Of a stretch of 64,000 bases of DNA, positions 47,349-58,201 are shown one piece after another. This DNA comes from Populus alba (taxonomy: Eukaryota > Streptophyta > Magnoliopsida > Malpighiales > Salicaceae). The stretch lies in the NCBI RefSeq assembly GCF_005239225.2, contig NC_133297.1, positions 3,728,392 to 3,792,391 of the forward strand, read 5' to 3'. Position numbers and translations under genes: made by a program. Below the pieces are notes generated by a model. The model was not told the origin of the DNA, did not search any database, and saw nothing but the letters and a program-made list of their open reading frames with translations. The number at the start of each line of letters is the position of its first letter. Positions within the stretch are counted from its first letter, which is position 1.

Positions 47349-48352
47349 GGCTCCGTTTGTTTGCTGGAAAGTAGTTTCTTTTTAGAAAGTGAATTTCGGG
47401 GAAAGTGAATTTTGAGAAAGTGTTTTCCGATATTTGGTAATGTAATGAAAAATAAGTTGAAAAACACTTTTTAGTGTTTGGTTATGTTATGGAAAATGAG
47501 TTGAAAAAATAACTTATTAATATTTTATTTTTCTCAAGTTTATTAAAATAATGAGAAACAAATCTTACAAATTAAAAAGTTGAATGAGAATGAAATTAAA
47601 AAAATATATAATTTCATAAATGATCTCAAATAAAATAAATAATAATCAAAATAATAGAGATCAAATCTAAAAAATTAAAAAAAATGAAAGATGAAAAAAT
47701 TAAAATAATAATAATCAACATTTCATAAATTATTTCAAATAAAATAAGTAACAATCAAAAGAATGAGAACCAAATTTGATAGATAAAAAATTTCAATAAA
47801 AAAATAATAAGAAAAAAGCAAATAGCAATTATAAAAATAAGGACCAAAGTTAATATAAAAATAAAATTTTAAGAGATGAAATTGAAAAATAAATATTCAA
47901 AACAAAATATAAATAGCAATCAAAAGTTTGAGGATCAAATTTGATATAATCAGCAAATAATGACATTTCTAAATTTTTCATAACTTTCAGAAAGTGTTTT
48001 CCCCCTAAATTTTTCAGGAAAACACTTTTCTAAGAACCAAGCCAATTTTTCCTTTTACTGAAAAGTGTTTTCCATTGACCAACTTTTCTAATGGCAAACA
48101 AACACAAGAAAGTTTAGAAAGTGATTTCCCAGAAACCACTTTCCGGAAAACAAACACAGTAAAGGGAAAACACTTTCCTGAAAACCAAGCCAAATTTTTC
48201 TTTGACTGAAAAGTGTTTTTTGTTGACCGGAAAGTATTTTCCGTTGACCAAAAAGTGTTTTCCATTGACCAACTTTTCTAATGGCAAACAAACACAAGAA
48301 ATTTTGGAAAATGATTTCCCGAAAACTACTTTCCGAAAAACAAACATGGCCC
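47349..48352. mobile_element. Terminal-inverted-repeat element A (non-autonomous)
   Basis: The left end GGCTCCGTTTGTTTGCTGG plus AAAGTAGTTT is matched by the inverted right end (GGCCATGTTTGTTTTTCGG plus AAAGTAGTTT). The interior is AT-rich without coding capacity. The right part holds a direct duplication with a 190-bp offset (48062-48158 and 48252-48347), so the terminus is present twice. Target duplication is uncertain. A hAT-like MITE is the best guess. Apparent open frames inside are repeats of the same motif. Confidence 0.6.
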
Positions 48353-49125
48353 TAATGTAACCGTCAGGTGTACGTCCTCCTATTTCCTCCATTAACCGTC
48401 AGGTTATGTTCTTTTTATTTATTTATTTTGTTATTATTTTATTTTGTCATTCTATTTATTGTTGATGTATTTTTTATTTATATTATTTAAATTATTAATT
48501 AAACCAATAACTCAAGTCTTAGAATTTTTTTTCTTAGAAATTTTTTACATCAAAAAAAAAAAATTTAACCGGCCTCGTTTTGTTCTAAAACACTAAGTTT
48601 TTGTCATCTATGATTTGCGATAAAGATTTTACACCATCTTAAGGAGTTGGTGTGATGGTTAAAAAAAATCTTGGTTTAATCCTTTAACATCTAAATAAAT
48701 TATGCTTTGTATTAATATAGAAAATGCACCATTAAAATCATTCAAAGATAAACTTAGTCTTAGTTTATATACAAATTAACATAAAAACCTAATTAAAAAA
48801 AAACCCACGCACCTGTTGATAGTATATATGTCCTTCGCAATCATTCATAAAAAACAAGAAGAATAATTTACATATTTTAAAGAAATAGGCAAGTATAGAA
48901 ATATATATAATATAAGATCCAAAACATTAAAAACGTGTGATTGAATACCAACATCCCACTATACTATAGAAAAATGAAACTTCATAGAAACATCAAACGA
49001 CGTTGAAATGTTGTCATATATAAATACATAAACTTAAACTCCTGAAAAAAGTCATTCTCACTCTCTCCTACAGGACTTACATACAACCTATTCTCTTGAT
49101 CGAAGCTAATACTCCAAGAAAAAAA
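48353..49125 (+). promoter_or_regulatory. Upstream region of ERF copy 2
   Basis: Contains a block at 48916-48950 (AAAACATTAAAAACGTGTGA) shared with copy 4 and with an orphan copy at 55935, and a TATATAAATA box about 105 bases before the ATG. Confidence 0.5.
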
Positions 49126-49812
49126 ATGTACAGTCAAGCTGCCTCACGTTCCGATTTTGCTCTATTAGAATCAATTCGCCATCACCTTCTCGAAGATGAA
49201 CCAGTTCCAGAGGTTAACAATGGCATCCAAGCTCGGCCGGTTTATTGCGAGAGCTTGAGCTTTAATAGGCTTTTCTCAATGGAGAATTGGAGTGATATCC
49301 TATTACAAATAGATAACTCCAGTCAAACCATGGCCTGTGGCACTCAGGTACCAGAGTCCCTTGATATGCAATGGTCTCTGTGGAATCAAGTTGATTCAAT
49401 GACCACTACATCTAACTTTGAGTTTGAAGTAAGTGTGGAGGCTGCATCCAATTGCTTGCCACCACCAAAAGGGAGGAATTATAAGGGAGTGAGGAGAAGG
49501 CCATGGGGAAAATATGCAGCCGAGATTAGGGATCCCAAGAAAAACGGTGCACGACAATGGCTGGGGACTTATGAGACACCGGAGGATGCGGCTATGGCTT
49601 ATGACCGGGCCGCTTTTAAATTGCGCAGTGCAAAAGCTAAGCTTAACTTTCCACATTTGATTGGCTCGAGCAATTACGAACCTGTTAGAGTGACTAACAA
49701 GCGTTACTCGCCTGAACCATCTTCCTTGTCATCGCCGGTTTCATCGTCGTCGGAAGTGGATGATGAATCTCCGAAGTCCAAGCGGAGAACATATAGATTT
49801 GATCACTCTTGA
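49126..49812 (+). CDS. AP2/ERF transcription factor, group IX, copy 2
   Basis: Intronless, 228 residues from the ATG at 49126; upstream in-frame codons have no ATG. The N-terminal motif [16 protein letters not shown] is typical of group IX ERFs. The [12 protein letters not shown] segment near residue 54 is shared with copy 4 and the degenerate copy. The AP2 domain is residues 119-176 with all DNA-contact residues ([14 protein letters not shown]). The C-terminal [12 protein letters not shown] offers a Ser-Pro MAP-kinase site. GCC-box binding activator by family. One unusual position: Gln in ARQWLGTYE where other copies have Met, Val or Thr, which is tolerated in the family. Confidence 0.95.
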   Translation: MYSQAASRSDFALLESIRHHLLEDEPVPEVNNGIQARPVYCESLSFNRLFSMENWSDILLQIDNSSQTMACGTQVPESLDMQWSLWNQVDSMTTTSNFEFEVSVEAASNCLPPPKGRNYKGVRRRPWGKYAAEIRDPKKNGARQWLGTYETPEDAAMAYDRAAFKLRSAKAKLNFPHLIGSSNYEPVRVTNKRYSPEPSSLSSPVSSSSEVDDESPKSKRRTYRFDHS

Positions 49813-50628
49813 TGTGCAACTAGAGCCATCGGATGAACAGATGTTCTAGGCTGGCCAAAAATTATAGTTGAATTATTTATACACGTTATTATTTTAATTC
49901 CAAGTTTTGTTTCTTTAGATTCTCTTGTGAGATTTTGAATCGAATTACGAGTTTTCTTAGACCATCTAATCTCCAGTCTATTATACAGCGAGTTCTTAGT
50001 TGCCTCATTGAAGTTGAGGAGGTTATGATGCTCCATTGAATGCGAAAGAAGGCTAGAATAATCCTTTAATTTTATTTTATAGCGGTGATTGATCAAGCAA
50101 TCTTAATTAGTGGTAAATATACGACTTTTTTATTCTGTTTACTACTAACACTAACGTAACGGATGATGTCTGACTATTAATTATGAATTTGTAAGGCTCA
50201 ATCCATGTTATAAAAAAATTACTATCACTGTTAAGCTGGGTTTAGATGGAAATCCTAAGGAAGCCTTAAACTGGAAATTAATAAATTAAGCTTTTCTACA
50301 TATCATAAAGCAAGTGAAATCCCATTATAATTAAGCTGGGTACAGTTTTGAACGTAAACAAAATGGACAGTCTAAAATAATAAAGAAAGGATAGATTACT
50401 GTTTCGAATTTAAATCCTTCGAAGATTCCCGACAATCGCACATGAAACAAGTTCCAAAACAAAGGCCTCTGTTCCGTTTGTGTGCCTCTTAATTATTCGA
50501 GGTATTAAAATAATTAGAATGCATGTGAACGAGTATACATTGCCTTCTTCAAAAGCCAGCTATCTCTTCTCATTGCACAGTTGAAAAAGAAAAAGAAAAA
50601 AAAAAAACTAGGAGTTAATACGAAAAAA
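49813..50628. other. Spacer between ERF copies 2 and 3
   Basis: 3' flank of copy 2 and the remnant promoter of the degenerate copy. No other feature seen. Confidence 0.45.
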
Positions 50629-51290
50629 ATATACGGTCAAACTGCCTCACCATCCGATATTTCTCACTGCTATAATCAACCGGCCAGCACCTTCTCGAAG
50701 CCGAACCAGTGCCCGAGATTAATGCACCAATATATTGCCGCGGGGCCTTGGGATTTAGCTTCTTGTCTAGCGATCAAGCTGGAGTGATATCCTATTAGAA
50801 ATAGATAGCTTGGGTCAAACCGTGGTCAACGACGCTCTAGAACAAGAATCCTTCGATATGCAAAGGCAACGGGTTCCTTCGGATGCTAATATTGATTCAG
50901 TAACCACTAACACGGTTAGCTATAAGGCTGAGAGAGATGTTGAGGGTGCATCCACCACAGCACCGAAGGAGAGGAATGATTATAAGGGGGCGAGGAGAAG
51001 GCCATGGAAGAAGGATGCGGCAGAGATCAGGAACCCTACGAAGAATGGTGCAAGAATATGGCCAGGGACATGTGAGACACCTGAGGATGCAGCTTTGGCT
51101 TATGACCAAGCTGCTTTTAAGATGCGGGGAGCAAAAGCTAAGGTAGATTTTCCACATTTGATTGGCTCCATTATTGCAAATCGACCGGTTAGAGTGACTG
51201 ATAAGCTCTCGTCACCGGAGCCGTCGTAGTCGTCCTTGGCATCCTTCTCTTCAGAATTAGGTGATGGATCTCCAAAACAGAAAGAATGAA
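50629..51290 (+). pseudogene. Degenerate AP2/ERF copy 3
   Basis: Aligned with copies 2 and 4 from YGQTASPSDIS to a C-terminal SPEPS. The expected start ATG is ATA at 50629-50631. The frame shifts between about 50670 and 50790. In the AP2 domain (about 50976-51160) key positions are altered: [10 protein letters not shown] is [16 protein letters not shown] is IRNPTK, and WLGTYE is WPGTCE. A stop (TAG, about 51227) ends the frame where the others have a serine codon. Loss of the start plus substituted DNA-contact and core residues indicates a pseudogene by mutation, independent of the indel-error concern elsewhere in the window. Confidence 0.9.
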
Positions 51291-51893
51291 TTGGATCTGA
51301 CTCCTGCCAAGAAACACCTTTTTGGCTTCCAATATTTTCTTATCAATGAATTGTGTATAATATTTTTTTAAATTTTTTCTTCCTATCCTTTAGTTCATTT
51401 CAACATTTGGTCATCATCACCATCGTTTTTTTTCATTTTAATCTGAGAAAACACTTAGCTCCATTTGTTTGCAGGAAAGTGAATTCCGGGAAAGTATTTT
51501 TCGATATTTGATAGTGTTATGAAAAATGAACTGGAAAATACTTTCCAGTGTTTGGTTGTATTATGAAAAATGAACTGGAAAAATAATTTATTAATGAATT
51601 ATTTTTGTAACAGTCTCAACTTGTAAACTCAAAAATATATATTATATATATTCGTAGTTACCAATTTTTTATATATATATATATATTTTTTCTCAAAATT
51701 TCGGCAGAGTTTCCTTTGTATTCTTTAGATACCAAGTTATCGACTCAATCATTTCTCAACCTGTAACATCAATCACAATATTTGTCCCATCATTTGGACA
51801 TCAAAAAAATTCAAGCATATTTTAATATCTTGATTCTATTTTCTATAAAACACTACAATAAAACTAATAAATTATTAACATGCATCGTCTCTT

Positions 51894-51896
<3 letters not shown>

Positions 51897-51949
<53 letters not shown>
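51897..51949. repeat. (TA)n microsatellite
   Basis: About 26 TA units. Confidence 0.98.
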
Positions 51950-51952
<3 letters not shown>

Positions 51953-52462
51953 ACCAACCATAATTCAACTTAATAATAATAACCTTACAAATTACATCAT
52001 ACACAAGATAATAAGTTAAACATTACAATTTTAGATATGGAAGCATATTACAACAAAATATTAGTTCTTCCAAGTACATTAATCACATAACAAAATTATT
52101 TATCCGAGCATCTACTTTCCAGATCGAGGGTGCGATGTACCTAAAAACATAATTGCATTAAACATGATTAAAACAATTGCACATTTCAATAAGTAACTGA
52201 TTAAGGACTAATTATTTATATACATTAAGGTGATTTTCATATCATAGAATTAATTGTCTTTTTTTCTTTTTGAAATTTCTAATTTCATAAATTATCTTCT
52301 AGACAGGGATAAATCTACTAAAATAAAAATATCAAGAGTGTCTCTCATAACCCAGCATATTTAACTTCAAAGTTTTATGATTTATTTTACATCGAGTGAT
52401 TATCCCATTAATTTGAAAATTTAATTTTCTTAACATGGTCATTCTGCTAGGCATAAATTTCG

Positions 52463-52774
52463 ATAATCAGGAAATGATTTTCAAGGCTCGCCCATTCACC
52501 AGGGCATTATTTCCAGTAACCAGGAAATAATTTTTTCAAGGCTTGCCCATTCACCAGGGCATTATTTCTAGTAACTACCCATTCACCAGGGTATTATTTC
52601 CAGTAACCAGGAAATAATTTTTCAAGGTCTGCCCATTCACCAAGGCATTATTTCCTAGTAACTAGGAAAATAATTTTTTTCAAGGTTTGCCCATTCACAG
52701 GGCATTATTTCCAGAAACCAGGAAATAATTTTTCAAGGCTTGCCCATTCACCAGGGCATTATTTCTAGTAACCA
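52463..52774. repeat. Hairpin-forming minisatellite, about six units
   Basis: The unit is about 55-58 bp, containing GCCCATTCACCAGGGCATTA, then TTTCCAGTAACCAGGAAATA, then ATTTTTCAAGGCTT. CCCATTCAC occurs at 52491, 52547, 52578, 52632, 52690 and 52743; the third unit is short. Within each unit ATTATTTCC and GGAAATAAT form a 9-bp inverted repeat. Confidence 0.92.
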
Positions 52775-53071
52775 GCACTAATATTTATAATCTATAAAAT
52801 TCCTTGTACAATAAAAAATATAAACTGATTAATTACTCAAAGGTGTTGAACACCTACCTGGTGTATGTGCGCGTGAAGAGGTCCCTTGTTGCTGATCAGG
52901 TCCTGCTGCCTCCTCTGCACCAACAAAATTACTTTGTCATTTGTTCATTCATTTGAACCGGTAAAATTCTAATACCAATGCCATATTCTTTGATTAAATC
53001 CAATACCCTTAATTAAGTTTAATTGACTTTTAATTCAAGGGGGATAAACCCCCCCCTTTTTGAAACATTTT

Positions 53072-53072
53072 C

Positions 53073-53113
<41 letters not shown>
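53072..53113. repeat. (TTA)n microsatellite
   Basis: About 14 TTA units. Confidence 0.98.
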
Positions 53114-53114
<1 letters not shown>

Positions 53115-53172
53115 CACAAAAGTCTCTATTCAATTTAACCTATCAACGTCAATTGTCTTAAATTTAGTAAGA

Positions 53173-53292
53173 TTCCTCAATAATATTATTTAAACTCCAT
53201 TCTCTAATTTTTCTTCTCCATTTAGCCAAAAACTCCTCAATAATATCATTTAAACTCCATTCTCTAATTTTCTTCTCCATTTAGCCAAAAAC
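53173..53292. repeat. 60-bp tandem duplication
   Basis: Two adjacent near-identical copies of a segment running from CCTCAATAATA to TTTAGCCAAAAAC, differing at two or three bases. Confidence 0.9.
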
Positions 53293-54551
53293 AACCTAGG
53301 GAGGGAAGTGAATATTTTTCTTTTCTCCTTGAAAAATTCCTACTCCGTTCATATAACAACACTTATAAACTTTCATCTTCCCATATTTTCCAAACAATTG
53401 TATTAAACCTCAAATCCCCTAAATTATTCCTCTCTTGGCCAAATATTCAATTAAAATGGGAAAATCAATTTTTGTTTCTTTTATTTAAAATTAAACACTT
53501 ACCCAATCATAATTCATGCTTTCTAACATGGTTCAAACATAATTTGCATTATTCCTATAAATTATAACATAAATCCACAACTTCACATAATCATCATTTT
53601 GCATAACCCTTCATCAAACATAAAATCAAAGGAATTAATCATTTAGAACATGTTATTTACCTCACTTTGATAAGGATTTAAGGAAAGAATGCAAGAAAAA
53701 ACAAGTTTTCTTCTTCTCCCTCTTCAAACCCTAGCTTGAAATCTTTCCTTCAATACACTCACCACCTTAAAATCAACCCCCTCTTGATGTTTAATTAAGT
53801 TAATCACTCTAATTACTCACTTTAATTAGTGAAATCAATGAGCATTTAAGTAGAAAATCACACAATTCTTCCCCCTCTCTTTGTTTCAAACTCACGGCTA
53901 AAAGAGGAAAAGATGAAGCATTTATAGTCTAACTTTTACCAATTTACACATTAGCCCTCATTTCTTCTTATTTCTATTTTTGTCACTCAACTCTTCTTTT
54001 ACTTAATTCACACCATAACATCTTATATTTTATTATATTGTATCCAATTACAATACTTAAAATCTTTTTATTTAATTTATTCAATACTTTATTTATTTTA
54101 CTCATATTATAATTTAGTGGGTTTTCACAATTTTTTTTTTCAAATTTATCTAATATCTATAAAATATTTAATCACTTACAATAAAAAAAAAATGAAATCT
54201 AAAATGTATAATGATGAATTTTTTTTTTATTATATCCTATATTCATACATAGCTTATTTTTATAAATATAACTATATATATAGCATATCATATTATAGAA
54301 AAATAAGCTTGTGAAATATTTTTTACTATTCCATGAAACCATTTATAATTCTATTACGTATGAAATACATCCAACAAAAACTATAGTTTTAATAATATTT
54401 TTAACATGTAATAAAATTGGATAAAATATTAAGGTATAAAATTCACTCTAAACTAGTTTTTTTTTAAAATTTTTTTTTTTTTTTAAAAATAGCACACTTA
54501 AAAAAAAAAAAAAAAGGTTCCCGCAGGCAAGTGAACAGTGCAAGAGAACTG

Positions 54552-54641
54552 CACTGTTCACTATTTTTTTAGTGAACAGTGTATGCAATACATGTTCATG
54601 TTAATTGCACTGTTCATTGAACAGTTCAATTAACATGAACA
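54552..54641. repeat. Two perfect adjacent hairpins
   Basis: CACTGTTCACTA (54552-54563) pairs perfectly with TAGTGAACAGTG (54570-54581). TGTTCATGTTAATTG (54593-54607) pairs perfectly with 54627-54641, and its spacer contains a further 8-bp inverted repeat. It is probably a MITE end or a small TIR element. Confidence 0.85.
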
Positions 54642-55934
54642 GTTTAAAAAAAAGCATGAAATGGCTGCTTCTTTTTCCTGTGTTTTTAATGCAGGATTGG
54701 GCCCACCTCTGGCCACTTTCTTTATGAAAGGAAAAAAACGGAAAGTGTTTTCCTTTCTTTAACAGAAAGAAAACACTTTTTTTTTGCAATGTTATAGTAT
54801 TTTTATTGACTGAATTCATTTTCTTTTAACTATTTTTCCTTGTTGTCACCAAACATTGAAAAAGTAAGAGAGTGAATTCCAAAAATTTACTTTCCTGCAA
54901 TCCAACATAGTCTTAATGGAAATGAATACAAATTACTTGTTCAGTCGAAGAAATTAATAAAATAAATGCGGACCATTTCATGCATCAGCAAGGGTGCTTC
55001 ATTAGACCCTAGCCAACTCTTTTTGGCCTTGGCAAGTCTCGTTGCGAAGGAGTGGGTTTTGTACAAAAGGGGTCCAATTTTAATCAGGAAGAGGTGAGAG
55101 GCTCGTTTTTATTTGTTCTTTTAGTCGGGGATTTGGGTTCTGATTGGGATGCAACATTCAAATCATATTGAGGGCAAATTTGGGTCATTTAAAAATAGGG
55201 AATGGAATTGAGAAATAGGGTTCAATTTATTCCAAATAAAATCACTTTTTAATTTTTTTAAATAAATCACTAGTATTTTTTTATTAAGAAATACAACACG
55301 TGATGTCTAGTGAAATTAAAAATATTCATGTTATTAGCGAAGCAAATGAAGAGTTTGTTTTTATTGTTTTTCTATAAAAATTCACATGAAAACTTATTTA
55401 TTTTGTTTTTGTTTTTGTTTTTTTAATCAAACATATTTTTTTTAATTATTTTTTTATCCTTGAAAACTATCTTCGTAGGAATTAATCCAATGATCTTAAG
55501 AAGATATAAAATCTTTAATCCTTCAGACATAATTATGAAAACATGTTTTTTTTTTTTCATTTTGAAAAATCGTGTCATGAGACTCCTGTTAGGGAGTAAA
55601 CTTCGATGAAGGAAGATTATAAAAAATCACCGACCGTACCTTATGAAAAGCACATGCTATATATTCCATGTGTTTCAGAGCGTGCACGCCATGGATACAG
55701 GCCATCCTTTTTCTTGAAAAAAAAAAAACAAACAATTATTTTTCTTTTTGGATAACTTGAGTCAAATAGAAGCCATCCAGTACTGCATATAATAGTGTGT
55801 GTGCGCGTGTGTTATTTGAGATTATTCTTGAGGAACAAGTGTACTTTAATAATTTGAATTATTATATAAGAAGGAATAACAAGTACATATGAAAAAAAAA
55901 ATTACGAATACCATACTAAATTAAATAAATACAA

Positions 55935-55968
55935 GGTCTAAAACATTAGAAAAATGTGAATAATGCCC
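55935..55968 (+). promoter_or_regulatory. Orphan copy of an ERF promoter block
   Basis: AAAACATTAGAAAAATGTGA at this site resembles the blocks about 180-200 bases before ERF copies 2 and 4, but no ERF frame follows. It abuts element C. Confidence 0.4.
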
Positions 55969-55974
55969 AATTTG

Positions 55975-56690
55975 TTTTATATTTTCTTGTGTTTGTTTAC
56001 TATTAAAAAAATTAATTAACAGAAAATATTTTTCAGTAATAGAAAAGTTTGGCTTATTTTTCAGAAAAGTATTTTTTTTTATTTTGAGCTGAAAATATTT
56101 TTATAAGTTATGAAAAATTCAAAAATATTTTATTATTTGTTGATTATATCAAATTTGATCCTCAATTTTTAATTGTTAGATATTTTATTTTCAATTTCAT
56201 TTTTTAATAAATTTTTATTTTTTTTACTTACTGTTATTTTCTTTTCTCTTATTATTTTCTTAATTAAATATTTATATATATATATATCATATTTGATCTT
56301 TATTCTTTTGAATGTTATTTATTTTTATCTGAAATAATTTATGAAATTATATTTTTTTAATTTCATTATCTTTCAGCTTTTTTATATATCAGATTTGATA
56401 TTTTATTATTTTTATTTTTATTTATTTTATTTAAAATAATTTATTAATTTTTTTAATTTCATCATCCAACTTTTTTATCTATAAGATTTGGTCTTCATTT
56501 TTTTTAATAAACTTAAGAAAAAAAACATTAATAAGTTATTTTTCAACTTATTTTTCATGATCTAGTTAAATATCAAAAAGTTTTTTCTAATTTATTTTTT
56601 ATAATACTATCCAATATCAAAAAATAATTTATTTTACATGAATTTAATTTTCAAAAAAATAACCTTAAAAAAATATATTTTTTAAGAAAT
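55975..56690 (-). mobile_element. Element C, truncated inverted relative of element A
   Basis: Reading the minus strand, the order of motifs follows 47.4-48.1 kb in element A: TTATTTTTCATAA-like ends, the ATCAAATTTGATATAATCA segment near 56140, and the TTCTTGTGTTTGTTT segment near 55990. The outer terminal repeat is missing on one side. Confidence 0.5.
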
Positions 56691-57517
56691 AAACTAGTAC
56701 AGAAAAAGGAAGAAGAAGTTGCACTTTATTTTGCACTCACACACACACTTTATTTTGCTCTCTTGAAAAGCCAATAATAACTTCTGATAAACGAACCAAA
56801 ATTCTAGAAGCTAGTTAATTCAAAAGGGAAAACAAATGTAAGGCTGATTTAAGCGTACTGGCTCACCAGTGTGAAATTTCGCTGATTAAACGTGTTTTGA
56901 AGGATGTAAATAATTTTTTTTACTAATAATCCAATCAGTTGGGAATTCGAGCCTGTGTGAACACGTTGTCTAGCTCTAAACTATTTTTTAGATACACGCC
57001 ACTGTCTGCTTAGCTTACCTATGAAAACTATGTTTAATAAGTTTGATAGTAATTATTTTTTTAAATAATTTTTTTATTAAAATATATATTAATAATATTT
57101 TTTTATTTTTAAAAATTATTTTTTACATCAGTATATTAAAACAATTCAAAATATAGAACCCATTAAATTTTAAAAAAAAAATTAAACTGTATTCCCAAAC
57201 AGTGTTAAAGTTGCTCAAATTATACAAGTTATTTTGAAATTATTCACCAATAATAAGGAGATAAGTAGTTTACAATCCAAGGAAATACCCAGAGAGTCAG
57301 AGATGAGGACAAAAACAAAGAAATAAAGTAATGAACATTAGAAACACGTGAATGATGAGACCATTTGCCCACTCCCACACAACAACGAAGCTTCAAAGAA
57401 ATACCTTCCGAGAAACTATAATGTATATGTAGCCTTACCCTCTTCAAAAGCCAAGCAATCCCTCCTCACTGTCAAACAAACCAAAACCCTATTGCCTAGC
57501 TAAAAAAGAACAAAAAA
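56691..57517 (+). promoter_or_regulatory. Upstream region of ERF copy 4 with G-box
   Basis: A palindromic G-box CACGTG at 57345-57350, about 170 bases before the ATG, lies in the block AACATTAGAAACACGTGAAT shared with copy 2 (where the core is ACGTGT). G-boxes bind bZIP and bHLH factors including MYC2-type regulators. An AT-rich dispersed repeat copy lies at about 57030-57200. Confidence 0.5.
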
Positions 57518-58201
57518 ATGGACAGTCGATCCGATTTCCATCAGATAGAGGCAATTCGCCAGCACCTTCTCGACGATGAATCGTCTCTGGGGATCAACAC
57601 TAGCAATTCATCTGTATATTGCCAGAATATGAGCATTAGCAATCTCTTCTTGACAGGGAACTGGAGTGATATTCTTTTAAAAATAGACGACTCCTCTCGA
57701 ATCGCGGCCTTTGACGCTCGAGAACCAGAACCCTTCAATAAGCAAATCCAGTATTGGGTTCCTCTGAACCCTGTTGATTCAACGATCACTGCCACAGCTA
57801 AGATTAAGAATGAGCCTGAGAAAAATGTTCCGGGTGCATCGCCCACGCCGGCAAGAGAAAGGAGGAATAATTATACCGGAGTGAGGAGAAGGCCATGGGG
57901 GAAATACGCGGCTGAGATTAGAGACCCTAAGAAGAATGGTGCAAGAGTTTGGCTAGGGACTTATGAGACACCGGAGGATGCAGCTCTGGCTTATGATCAT
58001 GCTGCTTTTAAGATGCGAGGAGCAAAAGCTAAGTTAAATTTTCCACATTTGATTGGCTGCAGTGACTATCGACCCGTTAGAGTGACTCATAAGCGCTCAT
58101 CGCCGCTGTCGTCCTCCTCGTTATCCTCATCGTCACCATTGTCATCTTCGTCATCGGAACTGGATGATGGATCACCGAAACTGAAACGTAGAATGATTTA
58201 G
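57518..58201 (+). CDS. AP2/ERF transcription factor, group IX, copy 4
   Basis: Intronless, 227 residues. The N-terminus carries [16 protein letters not shown], then [13 protein letters not shown] (48-60, an acidic and hydrophobic likely activation motif). The AP2 domain is residues 119-176, begins [18 protein letters not shown], and is otherwise consensus. The C-terminal tail is unusually serine-rich (about 20 Ser between residues 196 and 218) before a basic KLKRR end that may aid nuclear import. It is closest to copies 2 and 3 by its shared start segment. ERF13/ERF104-like role in stress transcription is inferred from family. Confidence 0.95.
   Translation: MDSRSDFHQIEAIRQHLLDDESSLGINTSNSSVYCQNMSISNLFLTGNWSDILLKIDDSSRIAAFDAREPEPFNKQIQYWVPLNPVDSTITATAKIKNEPEKNVPGASPTPARERRNNYTGVRRRPWGKYAAEIRDPKKNGARVWLGTYETPEDAALAYDHAAFKMRGAKAKLNFPHLIGCSDYRPVRVTHKRSSPLSSSSLSSSSPLSSSSSELDDGSPKLKRRMI

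Larger units (their letters stand above)
52862..53930 (-). other. Possible spliced noncoding transcription unit inside element B
   Basis: On the minus strand a CTATAAATGC box (about 53925) is followed by a GC-richer leader with an exon-like end at GTGAG/GTAAATAA (about 53660), a second exon-like block ending CACCAG/GTAGGTG (about 52858) and a third starting TTAG/GTACATCG (about 52133). No long protein is encoded. Transcription is inferred only from these signals. Confidence 0.3.
51448..54915. mobile_element. Terminal-inverted-repeat element B, large relative of element A
   Basis: The left end TTAGCTCCATTTGTTTGCAG plus GAAAGTGAATTCC and the right end (inverted: ATTGCAGGAAAGTAAATTT) match each other and element A. 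Subterminal GAAAGTGTTTTCC motifs also match. The 3.4-kb interior has a TA microsatellite, a minisatellite, a TTA tract, a 60-bp duplication and a possible spliced noncoding unit, but no transposase. It may be one element or two ends around other insertions. Confidence 0.5.

Noticed and set aside
48014..48392. Three overlapping minus-strand open frames with repeated Phe/Lys/Val-rich motifs
   Set aside because: They are translations of the duplicated GAAAAC/GTTTTCC repeat end of element A, not a gene.
49096..49125. Upstream extension of ERF copy 2
   Set aside because: The first codon would be TTG; the first ATG is at 49126 and matches the paralogues' N-terminus.
49396..49656. Minus-strand frames opposite the AP2 domains (also near 50.9 and 62.4 kb)
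   Set aside because: They recur opposite each ERF copy only because the sense AP2 codons are conserved; they are shadows.
50581..50628. A start for ERF copy 3 at a CTG/TTG giving a Lys-rich leader
   Set aside because: The poly-lysine comes from an A-rich leader; paralogues start at the position that is ATA here.
52463..52774. CRISPR array
   Set aside because: Repeats are contiguous without unique spacers, in a plant nuclear context; it is a minisatellite.
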